Assembly: GCF_000701705.1 (NCBI RefSeq)
Contig: NZ_JNJP01000001.1
Span: forward strand, 62,001 to 126,000
Source: Bilophila wadsworthia ATCC 49260
GTDB taxonomy: Bacteria; Desulfobacterota; Desulfovibrionia; Desulfovibrionales; Desulfovibrionaceae
Length of the DNA stretch: 64,000 bases
Direction of reading: 5' to 3'
The notes below the pieces were generated by a model. That model did not search any database. It saw only the letters and a list, made by a program, of their open reading frames with translations, and had not been told where the DNA came from. Positions within the stretch are counted from its first letter, which is position 1. Every line of letters begins with the position of its first letter. This document shows, piece after piece, positions 8,124 through 16,225 of this stretch. A program made the translations under genes and the position numbers.

Positions 8124-9377
8124 ATGACACGTGTCGTTATGGAACATGTCGAATACGAACTCAATGTGCCCGAAACAGGGGTACAACCTGACAGCCTGAC
8201 CTTTGTTGAGATCGATCAGGAAAAGTGCATCGGGTGCGATACGTGCCAACAATACTGCCCTACTGGAGCCATCTACGGGGAAACTTTCGAGCCGCATACC
8301 ATCAAATACCGGGAGATCTGTATCAATTGCGGGCAGTGCCTGACCCATTGTCCTTCGATGGCGATATACGAGGTTCGATCATGGGTCCCCAAACTGGAAA
8401 AAAAACTCAAGGACAGCCACGTGAAATGCGTGGCCATGCCAGCTCCGTCCGTACGCTATGCGCTCGGCGAAGCCTTTGGCCTGCCTGTCGGAACTGTGAC
8501 TACTGGGAAGATGCTGTCCGCCCTCAAGGCATTGGGCTTCTCTCACTGTTGGGACACGGAATTCGCGGCAGACGTCACCATATGGGAAGAGGCGTCTGAG
8601 TTTGTGGAACGCTTGGGCGGCCAAAAAGATCTTCCCCAGTTCACATCTTGCTGCCCCGGCTGGCAGAAATACGCCGAAACGTTCTACCCGGAACTGCTGC
8701 CGCATTTTTCGTCCTGCAAGTCTCCCATCGGCATGAACGGTGCGCTGGCGAAGACCTACGGCGCGCAGCGGATGCAATACGCTCCCAAGGACATCTATAC
8801 AGTGTCCATCATGCCATGTATCGCAAAAAAATACGAAGGATTGCGTCCGGAACTCAATTCCAGCGGACAGCAAGACATCGACGCCACTCTGACGACCCGT
8901 GAACTGGCCTACCTGATCCGTAAGGCAGGCATTGATTTCGCCAGCCTCCCGGACGGAGAACGCGACAGCCTGATGGGAGAATCCACAGGCGGAGCCACCA
9001 TCTTCGGCGTGACCGGAGGCGTCATGGAGGCGGCACTGCGCTTCGCATATCAGGCCGTTACCGAAATCCGTCCGGATTCATGGGATTTCAAACAGGTCCG
9101 TGGGCTGAGCGGTCTCAAGGAATATACCGTGACCCTGGACGGCACGGAACTCCGCCTTGCCGTCGTGCATGGAGCCAAACGGTTCGCCGAGATCTGCGAT
9201 CAGGTGAAGGCGGGGAACTCGCCGTACCATTTCATCGAATTCATGGCTTGCCCCGGGGGATGCGTCTGCGGCGGAGGACAGCCGCTTATGCCGTCCCTGT
9301 TCGCCTCGCTTGAGCGCAAAGCCCTCGGTTTCTTCGCTGGATTCAGGAAACGTCTCGCCCAATCTGCCAACGTTTAA
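8124..9377 (+). CDS. hydA: [FeFe]-hydrogenase large subunit HydA
   Basis: 417 residues; the D. vulgaris protein is almost the same length. Two ferredoxin-type 4Fe-4S sites have Cys at 35/38/41/45 and 66/69/72/76. The three H-cluster motifs are intact: T-S-C-C-P-G-W (Cys176), M-P-C-I-A-K-K-Y-E (Cys231) and E-F-M-A-C-P-G-G-C-V-C-G-G-G-Q-P (Cys376, Cys380). It oxidises or makes H2 in the periplasm, exchanging electrons with c-type cytochromes. It has no leader of its own; in this family it is exported with the Tat-signal small subunit HydB, whose gene follows 12 bp later. RBS AGGAGG sits before ATG 8124. Without functional HydE and HydG the H-cluster could not be completed; both nearby copies of each are broken. 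Confidence 0.97.
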   Translation: MTRVVMEHVEYELNVPETGVQPDSLTFVEIDQEKCIGCDTCQQYCPTGAIYGETFEPHTIKYREICINCGQCLTHCPSMAIYEVRSWVPKLEKKLKDSHVKCVAMPAPSVRYALGEAFGLPVGTVTTGKMLSALKALGFSHCWDTEFAADVTIWEEASEFVERLGGQKDLPQFTSCCPGWQKYAETFYPELLPHFSSCKSPIGMNGALAKTYGAQRMQYAPKDIYTVSIMPCIAKKYEGLRPELNSSGQQDIDATLTTRELAYLIRKAGIDFASLPDGERDSLMGESTGGATIFGVTGGVMEAALRFAYQAVTEIRPDSWDFKQVRGLSGLKEYTVTLDGTELRLAVVHGAKRFAEICDQVKAGNSPYHFIEFMACPGGCVCGGGQPLMPSLFASLERKALGFFAGFRKRLAQSANV

Positions 9378-9389
9378 AGGAGAAAGGCC

Positions 9390-9770
9390 ATGTCATTCGC
9401 CACTGTGACCCGGCGCGGTTTTCTAAAGGGAGCCTGTATGCTTTCAGGGGGAATCCTTCTCGGTATCCGCATGACCGGCAAGGCCGCAGCTGCGGTAAAA
9501 GCATTCAAGGAGTACATGGGAGATCGTATCAATGGCGTCTACGGTGCCGACAAACAATTCTCCAAAAGAGCTTCCCAAGACAACGCGCAAGTGCGGACAC
9601 TGTACGAATCCTATCTCGGCAAGCCGCTCGGCCATAAATCGGAAGAACTGTTGCATACCAAATGGTTTGACAAATCCGGCGCGCTCAAGGAGCTGACCGC
9701 GAAAGGAGTATACCCCAATCCACGTCACGTTAAGGAGTTCGTCGCATCCGGCTATCCATACGATGAATAG
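9390..9770 (+). CDS. hydB: [FeFe]-hydrogenase small subunit HydB
   Basis: 126 residues. The N-terminus carries a twin-arginine leader (T-R-R-G-F-L-K-G at residues 7-14, hydrophobic core, A-A-A region), which exports the folded HydAB heterodimer. The mature part (V-K-A-F-K-E-Y-M-G-D-R-I-N-G-V-Y) matches the small subunit of Desulfovibrio periplasmic [FeFe]-hydrogenase, a cofactor-free belt around HydA. RBS AAAGGAG precedes the ATG. It is the last gene of the hydG-hydE-hydA-hydB unit; a weak stem-loop follows at 9864-9879. Confidence 0.95.
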   Translation: MSFATVTRRGFLKGACMLSGGILLGIRMTGKAAAAVKAFKEYMGDRINGVYGADKQFSKRASQDNAQVRTLYESYLGKPLGHKSEELLHTKWFDKSGALKELTAKGVYPNPRHVKEFVASGYPYDE

Positions 9771-9863
9771 GCTCGGGACATTGCGCCGGAACGGCGGTGC
9801 GTAACCGCAGGGGGCGGGCATAGATATCCAATGCCCGATTCGGCTATGCCGCCTAACATGGAA

Positions 9864-9879
9864 ACGGTGTCAACACCGT
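9864..9879. other. Small stem-loop between hydB and the cytochrome gene
   Basis: ACGGTG and CACCGT form a 6-bp stem with a 4-nt loop, followed some 15 bases later by CCCCTTTT. It may be a weak terminator for the hydrogenase transcript. Confidence 0.3.
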
Positions 9880-9954
9880 CAGCCGTCCCCTTTTCCGGGT
9901 ACCCTGCCCCGGTACTCCGCGGCCTTATCGATCCCTCGTATTTTAAGGTAAGGA

Positions 9955-10743
9955 ATGTTTGTCATGCCAAGACGTCATGTCTTTGTCACCGTTTTTTGCT
10001 GTTTGATGGCCGTGGTGGCGGTCGTAGGCTATACTCATGACACGGTTGGGAAAACGCCTGTCCGCCTCCTGCTCGAAAACGCCGGGGGACGGGTCGTGTT
10101 CGACCACCGGAGGCACGCTGAAGACTACAAGGTAGCCTGTGAAACCTGCCATCACGAATCGGCGGAGGCGCGCGAAAATGTCCAGCCCTGCGGCGCGTGC
10201 CACGGCGTCGACTTCGACGGCTCCTTCCGGGAGGATCACGTCGCTGCCTTTGCGGACGACGAGACGACCTGCGCGACCTGCCACCATATGGGCAGCGCGC
10301 CCGCGAAGTGGGACCACGCGGCCCATGCCGAGGAGTACGGCCTTTCCTGTACGGACTGCCATCATGCCAACGCCGACATCGAGCCGGAACCCGCCCGCTG
10401 CACGGCCTGCCACCTCGACAAGCCGATGGGGGACATCCCCGACATGAAGACTGCGGCACATGCCAAGTGCGCGGACTGCCATCAGAAATGGTTCGACGCG
10501 GGCATGAAGGGCTGCACAAGCTGCCATCCCTTTACGGACAACCGCAAGCTGTCCGCCTCCGGGCAGCCCGTGGACGTGAACCCCGGCGATGCCGACTGCA
10601 CGGTCTGCCACGGAGACGTCAAGGCCTCGGAGCTCATCCCCGACCGCATGGAGGCCTTCCACGGCAACTGCATGAAATGCCACGAAAAGCACGGCAAGGG
10701 GCCGTTCCGCAAGGACCAGTGCAACCAGTGCCACACGAAATAG
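9955..10743 (+). CDS. dhcA: Periplasmic decaheme cytochrome c of the Rnf operon
   Basis: 262 residues with a single N-terminal hydrophobic segment (about 10-25; uncleaved anchor or Sec signal) and ten C-x-x-C-H heme sites: C-E-T-C-H, C-G-A-C-H, C-A-T-C-H, C-T-D-C-H, C-T-A-C-H, C-A-D-C-H, C-T-S-C-H, C-T-V-C-H, C-M-K-C-H and C-N-Q-C-H. Several are followed by a second His typical of bis-His ligation. In Desulfovibrio the first gene of the rnf operon encodes such a decaheme cytochrome, thought to link the periplasmic cytochrome pool (H2 or formate oxidation) to the Rnf complex. The gene ends 10 bp before rnfC. A start at ATG 9964 is also possible. The symbol follows Desulfovibrio usage. Confidence 0.93.
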   Translation: MFVMPRRHVFVTVFCCLMAVVAVVGYTHDTVGKTPVRLLLENAGGRVVFDHRRHAEDYKVACETCHHESAEARENVQPCGACHGVDFDGSFREDHVAAFADDETTCATCHHMGSAPAKWDHAAHAEEYGLSCTDCHHANADIEPEPARCTACHLDKPMGDIPDMKTAAHAKCADCHQKWFDAGMKGCTSCHPFTDNRKLSASGQPVDVNPGDADCTVCHGDVKASELIPDRMEAFHGNCMKCHEKHGKGPFRKDQCNQCHTK

Positions 10744-10753
10744 GCGGACTGTC

Positions 10754-11971
10754 ATGAAGCAACGTTTCCAGATCCTCAACGATCCCCGTTTCCATCTCGT
10801 CTACGGGGTGACGCAGCGTTTCAGCTACGGGCCGTCGCCCAAGCTGGTCAGGCTCAACCGGGAAGGTTTCACGCTGGTTCCCGGTCTGAAAAGGAAAACC
10901 CCCGTCTATCCGGGTATGCTCCTCGGGGAGCATCCTGCACCGGACAAGGGCGACCTCTTCGCCTCCATCCACGGCGAAATCAGCGAAATCACGGAACGCA
11001 GCGTGTTCCTGGCCGCCACCGACCCTTCCAAGGACGCCCCAGAAGTGGAGCCCGTGGACCTGCTCGGGCAGGGGCTGGAAGGCGATGAGCTGGCCCTCGC
11101 TGTGAAAAAGATGGGCGTGAACACCCGCTCTCTTGGGCGGCGGTGCAAGACGCTGATCATCAACGCCCTGAACCCTGATCCCGGCGTAACGTGGGCGGAA
11201 CCGATGCTTGTGTCGCACGTGGAGAACCTGCGGACGGGCATGGAGCTGCACCGCCGCATGGCCCGCGCGGACAACGTGATCCTCGCCGTGCCCAAAGGCT
11301 CCAAGGTGGCCTATGAGGGCATCCCGCTGGCCTATGTCGAGCCGGAATATCCCAACAGCGTAGACCAGCTGGTGATCAAGGCCGTGACCGGCGAGGAGAA
11401 CCCCGAGGGTGTGGGCATCGTGGGCTTGCACAACATCTGGAGCCTCGGGCGCGTGGGCCGCCTCGGACGTCCGCTCATCGAAACGGTCGTCACCATCGGC
11501 AGTTACGAACACTCGGGCAACTACATCGTGCGCGACGGCTCCACCATCGGGGAGCTGCTGCAATTCGCCAACATCCGGCTCAAGGACGGCGACACGGTGG
11601 TGCGCGGCGGCCCGTTGCGCGGCGAGAGCCTCGACCGGCTCGACCGCAGCGTCACCAAAGGGACCTACGGCATTTTCGTAGTCGAGGCCGGAACCATCCC
11701 ACCGATGGAAGGGCACAGCCCCTGCGTAAGCTGCGGGGCGTGCGTGCTGGTCTGTCCGGCGCGGCTCAAGCCGAGCAACCTCAGCCGATACGCGGAGTTC
11801 GCTCTGCACGAACGTTGCCGTGCCGAGCACATCGAATCCTGTCTGGAGTGCGGCCTCTGCGGGTATGTCTGCATCGCCCGGCGCCCCGTCCTCCAGTACA
11901 TCCGCCTCGCCAAGCGCAAGCTTGCGGAGATGGAGCGGGACAAGGGACTGGTCGAACTGAAGACGAAGTAA
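10754..11971 (+). CDS. rnfC: Rnf complex subunit RnfC (4Fe-4S)
   Basis: 405 residues. Two C-terminal 4Fe-4S motifs have Cys at 324/327/330/334 and 363/366/369/373 (C-V-S-C-G-A-C and C-L-E-C-G-L-C). The N-terminal G-A-R region and the SLBB-like stretch (about 245-305) agree with RnfC. The glycine-rich NADH/FMN signature seen in enterobacterial or clostridial RnfC (G-x-G-G-A-x-F-P) could not be found here, which fits a form adapted to another electron partner such as the upstream cytochrome (inference). RnfC is the peripheral subunit where electrons enter or leave the ion-pumping complex. It is followed by an unusual 459-bp gap before rnfD, although all later genes are packed or overlapping. 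Confidence 0.92.
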   Translation: MKQRFQILNDPRFHLVYGVTQRFSYGPSPKLVRLNREGFTLVPGLKRKTPVYPGMLLGEHPAPDKGDLFASIHGEISEITERSVFLAATDPSKDAPEVEPVDLLGQGLEGDELALAVKKMGVNTRSLGRRCKTLIINALNPDPGVTWAEPMLVSHVENLRTGMELHRRMARADNVILAVPKGSKVAYEGIPLAYVEPEYPNSVDQLVIKAVTGEENPEGVGIVGLHNIWSLGRVGRLGRPLIETVVTIGSYEHSGNYIVRDGSTIGELLQFANIRLKDGDTVVRGGPLRGESLDRLDRSVTKGTYGIFVVEAGTIPPMEGHSPCVSCGACVLVCPARLKPSNLSRYAEFALHERCRAEHIESCLECGLCGYVCIARRPVLQYIRLAKRKLAEMERDKGLVELKTK

Positions 11972-12430
11972 CTCTAGGGAGAAAATCCCAGAAGGGCGGC
12001 TCTGCCTTTTAGGTTTCTTGAAAACAGATATTTTTAGCAATGAACTGATGTTACGGCATTTTTATGATGCCACTTAGGGGAGGAAACCCCTCCGCCGGGG
12101 AAGAGCGTCCGGAAAACAAACTTATTCCGGCCCGCTTGGAAAAGCAGACTGGAACGGAGCCTTTTCTCCGTACGGCACAGGAAACGAACGGGAACGGGGA
12201 ATCGTCTCCGCACCGCTGAGAAAGACGAACAGGGAGCGTGTCCAAGGCGAACGGTTTTACATAACTATCTATTACGTAATGATAAAGCGTAAAGAAAACC
12301 ATTCGCGGCCCGATGCGATCCAAACAGGAACGGACTTCCAAACCGCCCCCGCCCCCCTTACAACCGTCTTTGAAAGGAGAGGGGTGGAACCTGGGGATGC
12401 GAGAGGGAAGCTTTCAGGAGGATATGGCCG
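11972..12430. other. Long non-coding spacer inside the rnf operon
   Basis: No gene is supported. The spacer holds several small stem-loops: GGCAT/ATGCC at about 12055-12071, GGGG/CCCC at about 12074-12090 and ACGGAG/CTCCGT at about 12156-12173. It also has an AT-rich stretch near 12255-12295 that could hold a second promoter. A match to a known riboswitch core was looked for and not found. RBS AGGAGG before rnfD lies at its end. Confidence 0.5.
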
Positions 12431-13387
12431 ATGTCGCAAACGAATCAACAGCCGGTACTGCTGGCGGTGAGCGCGCCGCCGTTCTGGCACTGCGGGCGGA
12501 CGGTGAAGAAAGCGAGCTACGCGATGCTGCTGGCACTGGCTCCGGCGGCGTTCATGGCGGTGTGGCACTGGGGCATCCCTGCGGCGCGGGTTATGGCACT
12601 GGCGATGGTGACCGGGATCGCCACCGAGGCGCTCTGTCAGAAGATCATGGGCCAGGATATCAGTGTGGACGATTTTTCCGGAGCGGTTTCCTGCCTGCTG
12701 TTCGCATTCCTGCTGCCCGCCAACGCCCCGTGGTGGCTGGTTATGCTCGGGGCAGCACTGGCGATTGGCCTCGGCAAGATGGCCTTCGGCGGGTTGGGAG
12801 CCAACGCTGTCAACACCGCGCTCGTCGGCTGGGCCATGTTGTACGTCTCGTGGCCCGCGCTCATGGACCCGAACTCCATGCAGCTCGACACCAGCTTCAT
12901 CGATCCTCTGGTGCGGCTCAAATATTTCGGAGCCGGAGCGGTCAGCCACATCGACCTGACCGACCTTCTCCTCGGCAACCAGATCGGCGGGCTGGGCGCT
13001 TCGCAGGCGGGCGCACTGTTCATCGGCGGATCGTATCTCGCCGCACGCGGCACCATCCGCTGGGAAATCGCCCTCAGTTTCTTTGTGGGCGTGTTCCTCA
13101 CCGCCGCGCTGTACAACGTGATCGATGCCGAGCGGTTCGCCACCCCCTTCTTCCACCTGTGCACCGGCTCCACCTTCCTCGGCGGTTTTTTCCTCGCCAC
13201 GGAGTGGGCCAGCTCGCCGGGACGGCAAATCCCCATGATGCTCTACGGACTCATCGGCGGGGCGATGGTGATCATCATCCGCGTCTACGGAATCTATCCG
13301 GACGGCGTGCCCTTCGCCATCCTGCTGATCAACCTGCTGGCCCCGCTGCTCGATTCCATCCACCCCAAACCGTTCGGAGCGAGGTAG
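12431..13387 (+). CDS. rnfD: Rnf complex membrane subunit RnfD
   Basis: 318 residues, with many hydrophobic helices (NqrB/RnfD family). The covalent-FMN region shows C-T-G-S-T-F-L-G-G-F-F-L-A-T-E at about residues 240-254, the place where the acceptor Thr of RnfD sits; the more common motif is S-G-A-T, here T-G-S-T. The flavin would be attached by ApbE, encoded at the end of this operon. It forms part of the ion channel and electron path through the inner membrane. RBS AGGAGG is 9-10 bases before ATG 12431. It is followed 3 bp later by rnfG. Confidence 0.94.
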   Translation: MSQTNQQPVLLAVSAPPFWHCGRTVKKASYAMLLALAPAAFMAVWHWGIPAARVMALAMVTGIATEALCQKIMGQDISVDDFSGAVSCLLFAFLLPANAPWWLVMLGAALAIGLGKMAFGGLGANAVNTALVGWAMLYVSWPALMDPNSMQLDTSFIDPLVRLKYFGAGAVSHIDLTDLLLGNQIGGLGASQAGALFIGGSYLAARGTIRWEIALSFFVGVFLTAALYNVIDAERFATPFFHLCTGSTFLGGFFLATEWASSPGRQIPMMLYGLIGGAMVIIIRVYGIYPDGVPFAILLINLLAPLLDSIHPKPFGAR

Positions 13388-13390
13388 GTC

Positions 13391-13963
13391 ATGCTTGCCA
13401 TCATCAGAATGATTGTGGTGCTCTCCTCGATTTGCGGCCTGTCCGGGTTCGCGCTCTCCTACCTCAAGATCTCCACGGCCCCGCGTATTGAGGAGCAGGT
13501 GCTCACCTATGTGCAGGGGCCTGCGATCCTGAAGGTTTTTGCCGACATCGACAACTCGCCCATCGCGGAGCGCAAGACGTTCACGCTCGACGGCGCGAAA
13601 GTGACCGTGTTCCCCGGCAAGAAGGACGGCAAGCTCGTCGCCGTCGCGCTGGAGCACTTCGGGAAGGGCTTCGGTGGCGACGTGGGCGTCATGGTCGGCT
13701 ACGACGTGAACCGCGACACCCTCACCGGCATCGGGATCACCACCATGAAAGAAACCCCCGGACTCGGCACGCGTGTGGCGGACCCGGCCTTCACCGGACA
13801 GTTTACCGGCAAACCCGCCGACGCGCGGCTCAAGTCGCAGGGCGGGGACATCGACGCCGTTTCCGGCGCGACCATTTCTTCCACCGGCGTGGTGACCGCG
13901 CTCGGCAACGCCGCGAAGGTCTATGCGGCGCTCAAGCCTGAAATCGTCAAGGCCTGGCAGTAA
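13391..13963 (+). CDS. rnfG: Rnf complex flavoprotein RnfG
   Basis: 190 residues with one N-terminal membrane anchor (about 5-25) and a periplasmic FMN-binding domain. The flavinylation motif D-A-V-S-G-A-T (residues 155-161; acceptor Thr161) fits the ApbE target consensus D-x-x-S-G-A-T. RnfG carries electrons on the periplasmic face between RnfD and the rest of the complex. It starts 3 bp after rnfD and ends 10 bp before rnfE. It is intact. Confidence 0.95.
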   Translation: MLAIIRMIVVLSSICGLSGFALSYLKISTAPRIEEQVLTYVQGPAILKVFADIDNSPIAERKTFTLDGAKVTVFPGKKDGKLVAVALEHFGKGFGGDVGVMVGYDVNRDTLTGIGITTMKETPGLGTRVADPAFTGQFTGKPADARLKSQGGDIDAVSGATISSTGVVTALGNAAKVYAALKPEIVKAWQ

Positions 13964-13973
13964 GGGGAAAGCT

Positions 13974-14648
13974 ATGCGGCAACTCGTCAAGGAATTCACC
14001 AAGGGCCTGTGGACCGAGCTTCCCCCGTTCCGGCTGGTGCTCGGGCTGTGCCCGACCCTCGCCGTGACCAAAACCGCCGACAACGGCCTTGGCATGGGGC
14101 TGGCGGTCATCTTCGTGCTCGTGCTCTCCAACATGCTCATCTCGCTGGTGCGCGACATCATCCCCCAAAAAGTCCGCATCGTCTGCTTCATCGCCATTTC
14201 CGCGTCGCTCGTGGTTGCCGTGGAACTGCTCATGCAGGCCTACGCCTACCCGCTGTACCAGCAGCTCGGCATTTTCGTGCCGCTCATCGTGGTGAACTGC
14301 ATCATCCTGGGCCGGGCCGAAGCCTTCGCCGCCAAAAACACGGTCCCGCTCGCCATCGCGGACGGGCTGGGCATGGGGCTGGGCTTCACCATGTCCCTGA
14401 CTTTCCTCGGTTCCATCCGCGAAGTGTTCGGGGCTGGAACGCTGTTCGGGACGCCGGTGATGTGGGAGGGGTTCAGGCCCTTCTCTGTTATGGTCGAGGC
14501 TCCGGGCGCGTTTCTTTGCCTCGGGTTGATCCTTGCTGCCATGAATCTGATCAACCGCTGGCAGGCCAAGCGCAAAGGCCGGGAAGAACCCGAAAACATC
14601 TCCAGCGGCTGCGCGTCCTGTGGTGGCTGCTCGGGAGGCAAATCATGA
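13974..14648 (+). CDS. rnfE: Rnf complex membrane subunit RnfE
   Basis: 224 residues with about six membrane helices (NqrD/RnfE family). L-G-L-C-P-T-L-A-V-T near residue 27 holds the conserved Cys of the first half-channel, and V-N-C-I-I-L-G-R-A-E-A-F-A is in the middle. RnfE and RnfA coordinate an intramembrane iron centre. A C-terminal cysteine cluster (C-A-S-C-G-G-C) is present, unusual but seen in some delta-proteobacterial forms. GGGGAAAG precedes ATG 13974. The stop overlaps the rnfA start (ATGA). Confidence 0.94.
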   Translation: MRQLVKEFTKGLWTELPPFRLVLGLCPTLAVTKTADNGLGMGLAVIFVLVLSNMLISLVRDIIPQKVRIVCFIAISASLVVAVELLMQAYAYPLYQQLGIFVPLIVVNCIILGRAEAFAAKNTVPLAIADGLGMGLGFTMSLTFLGSIREVFGAGTLFGTPVMWEGFRPFSVMVEAPGAFLCLGLILAAMNLINRWQAKRKGREEPENISSGCASCGGCSGGKS

Positions 14649-15220
14649 GTGTCTTCGAACTCTTCATCTCCGCCATTTTTGTCAACAACATCGTGCTGGC
14701 CCAGTACCTCGGCAACTGCCCGTACCTCGGCTGTTCCCGCGACAAGGGGGTCGCCGTCGGCATGGGCAGCGCGGTGATCTTCGTCATATTCATGGCGACG
14801 CTGTGCACGTGGCTCATGCAGCGGTATGTGCTGGTTCCCTTCGAGCTTGGCTACTTGCAGACCATCGTGTTCATCCTCGTGATCGCGGGTTTGGTGCAGT
14901 TTGTGGAAATGTTCCTCAAGAAGGCTATCCCGCCGCTGTATTCCGCGCTCGGCATTTTCCTGCCGCTCATCACCACCAACTGTGCGGTGATGGGCGTGAC
15001 CATCCTCGTGCAGCGCGAGGAGTACGACCTGACCACCTCGCTGCTCTACGCGGTGGCGTCGAGCCTCGGCTTCATGCTCGCGCTCATCCTCATGGCGGGC
15101 ATCCGCGAACGGCTGGACACCTGCCGTGTGCCCAAGGCACTCATGGGAACCCCCATCGCGCTGATCATGGCGGGGCTGATGTCGCTGGCCTTCATGGCCT
15201 TCAAGGGTATGACCTCATAG
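14645..15220 (+). CDS. rnfA: Rnf complex membrane subunit RnfA
   Basis: 191 residues, all membrane helices (NqrE/RnfA family). N-N-I-V-L-A-Q-Y-L-G-N-C-P-Y-L-G at about residues 14-29 and T-T-N-C-A-V-M-G-V at about 107-115 carry the conserved cysteines that ligate the intramembrane iron centre with RnfE. It starts inside the rnfE stop (ATGA overlap), so translation is coupled. It ends 15 bp before rnfB. Confidence 0.95.
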   Translation: MSVFELFISAIFVNNIVLAQYLGNCPYLGCSRDKGVAVGMGSAVIFVIFMATLCTWLMQRYVLVPFELGYLQTIVFILVIAGLVQFVEMFLKKAIPPLYSALGIFLPLITTNCAVMGVTILVQREEYDLTTSLLYAVASSLGFMLALILMAGIRERLDTCRVPKALMGTPIALIMAGLMSLAFMAFKGMTS

Positions 15221-15235
15221 AAAAGGAAAACCGTT

Positions 15236-16225
15236 ATGGTTATGATATCGGTACTGGTGCTCCTCGGGCTCGGGCTGGTGACGGCGACGGTGCTCGCCGT
15301 GGCGTCCCGCGTCTTCCATGTTGAGGAGGACCCGCGCGTGCAGGCCGTGCTGGAGGCCCTGCCCGGCGCGAATTGCGGCGGCTGCGGCTATGCGGGCTGC
15401 GAAGGCTACGCAACCGCCGTGGCGACGGACCCCGCCGTGCCTGCGAACCGCTGCTGCGCCGGAGGTGCGGAAACAAGCATTGCGGTGGGCGAACTGACCG
15501 GCAAGACGGTGGCGGCCTCGGATCCGCTGGTGTCGTTCCGCCGCTGTGACAAGGTGGCGGGCAACGTGGCCCTGCGCTATGATTATCAGGGTATGCCTTC
15601 GTGTGCGGCGGCCGCCGGTCTGGTGGGCGGTTCGGATTCGTGCTCCTATTCGTGCCTCGGCTTCGGGGACTGCGTGCAGGTGTGCCCCTTCGACGCCATC
15701 GAAGTGCGGGGTGGCCTTGCGCGGGTGAACGCCTCCAAGTGTACGGGCTGCGGAAAGTGCGCGGAAACCTGCCCCCGCAACGTGCTGGAACTCGTTCCGG
15801 CTCGCGCCCGGGTGATGGTCTTCTGTTCCACCAAGGACAGGCTCAAGGCCGTGACGGAAGTCTGCAAGGTCGGCTGCATCAAGTGCGGGCGTTGCGTCAA
15901 GAGCTGTCCCGCCGGTGCGGTCACGCTGGAGAACGACCGCATCCACATCAATCATAAGGTCTGTCTGACCTACGGCCCGGAATGCGGGGAAGCCTGCGCC
16001 GCCGCGTGCGCGCGCGAGGCCCTGCGGGTGCTCTGTCCGAGCGCGCCTCTGAAGTCCGAAGCCCCCGCCGGCGCGACGTCGGCTCCGGGCAAGCCGCTGG
16101 ACGCGAAGTCCGCAGCGCAGGCCGCCCCGGCATCCCAGGGAAAGGCCGCGCCCGCTCCGGTTCAGTCCGCCCTGGCGGCCCCGGAAGCGTCCCCCGCTCC
16201 CGCAGCGAAGGAGAATGTATCATGA
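15236..16225 (+). CDS. rnfB: Rnf complex ferredoxin subunit RnfB
   Basis: 329 residues. A membrane anchor (about 4-25) is followed by a 4Fe-4S site N-C-G-G-C-G-Y-A-G-C (Cys 47/50/55 and a later Cys). Further clusters have Cys at 136/140/146/150, 169/172/175/179 and 214/217/220/224, so the protein is rich in FeS centres. It is the ferredoxin-interacting subunit. The last 60 residues are an Ala/Pro-rich flexible tail (S-A-P-L-K-S-E-A-P-A onward), a typical RnfB feature. Its stop overlaps the apbE start. Confidence 0.94.
   Translation: MVMISVLVLLGLGLVTATVLAVASRVFHVEEDPRVQAVLEALPGANCGGCGYAGCEGYATAVATDPAVPANRCCAGGAETSIAVGELTGKTVAASDPLVSFRRCDKVAGNVALRYDYQGMPSCAAAAGLVGGSDSCSYSCLGFGDCVQVCPFDAIEVRGGLARVNASKCTGCGKCAETCPRNVLELVPARARVMVFCSTKDRLKAVTEVCKVGCIKCGRCVKSCPAGAVTLENDRIHINHKVCLTYGPECGEACAAACAREALRVLCPSAPLKSEAPAGATSAPGKPLDAKSAAQAAPASQGKAAPAPVQSALAAPEASPAPAAKENVS

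Noticed and set aside
11972..12430. FMN, cobalamin or molybdenum-cofactor riboswitch in the rnf spacer
   Set aside because: The conserved cores of these classes were looked for by eye and not found; only short stems are present.
12272..14233. 653-codon open frame on the minus strand
   Set aside because: Antisense to rnfD, rnfG and rnfE, which are certain; the translation is His/Arg/Gly-rich without motifs.
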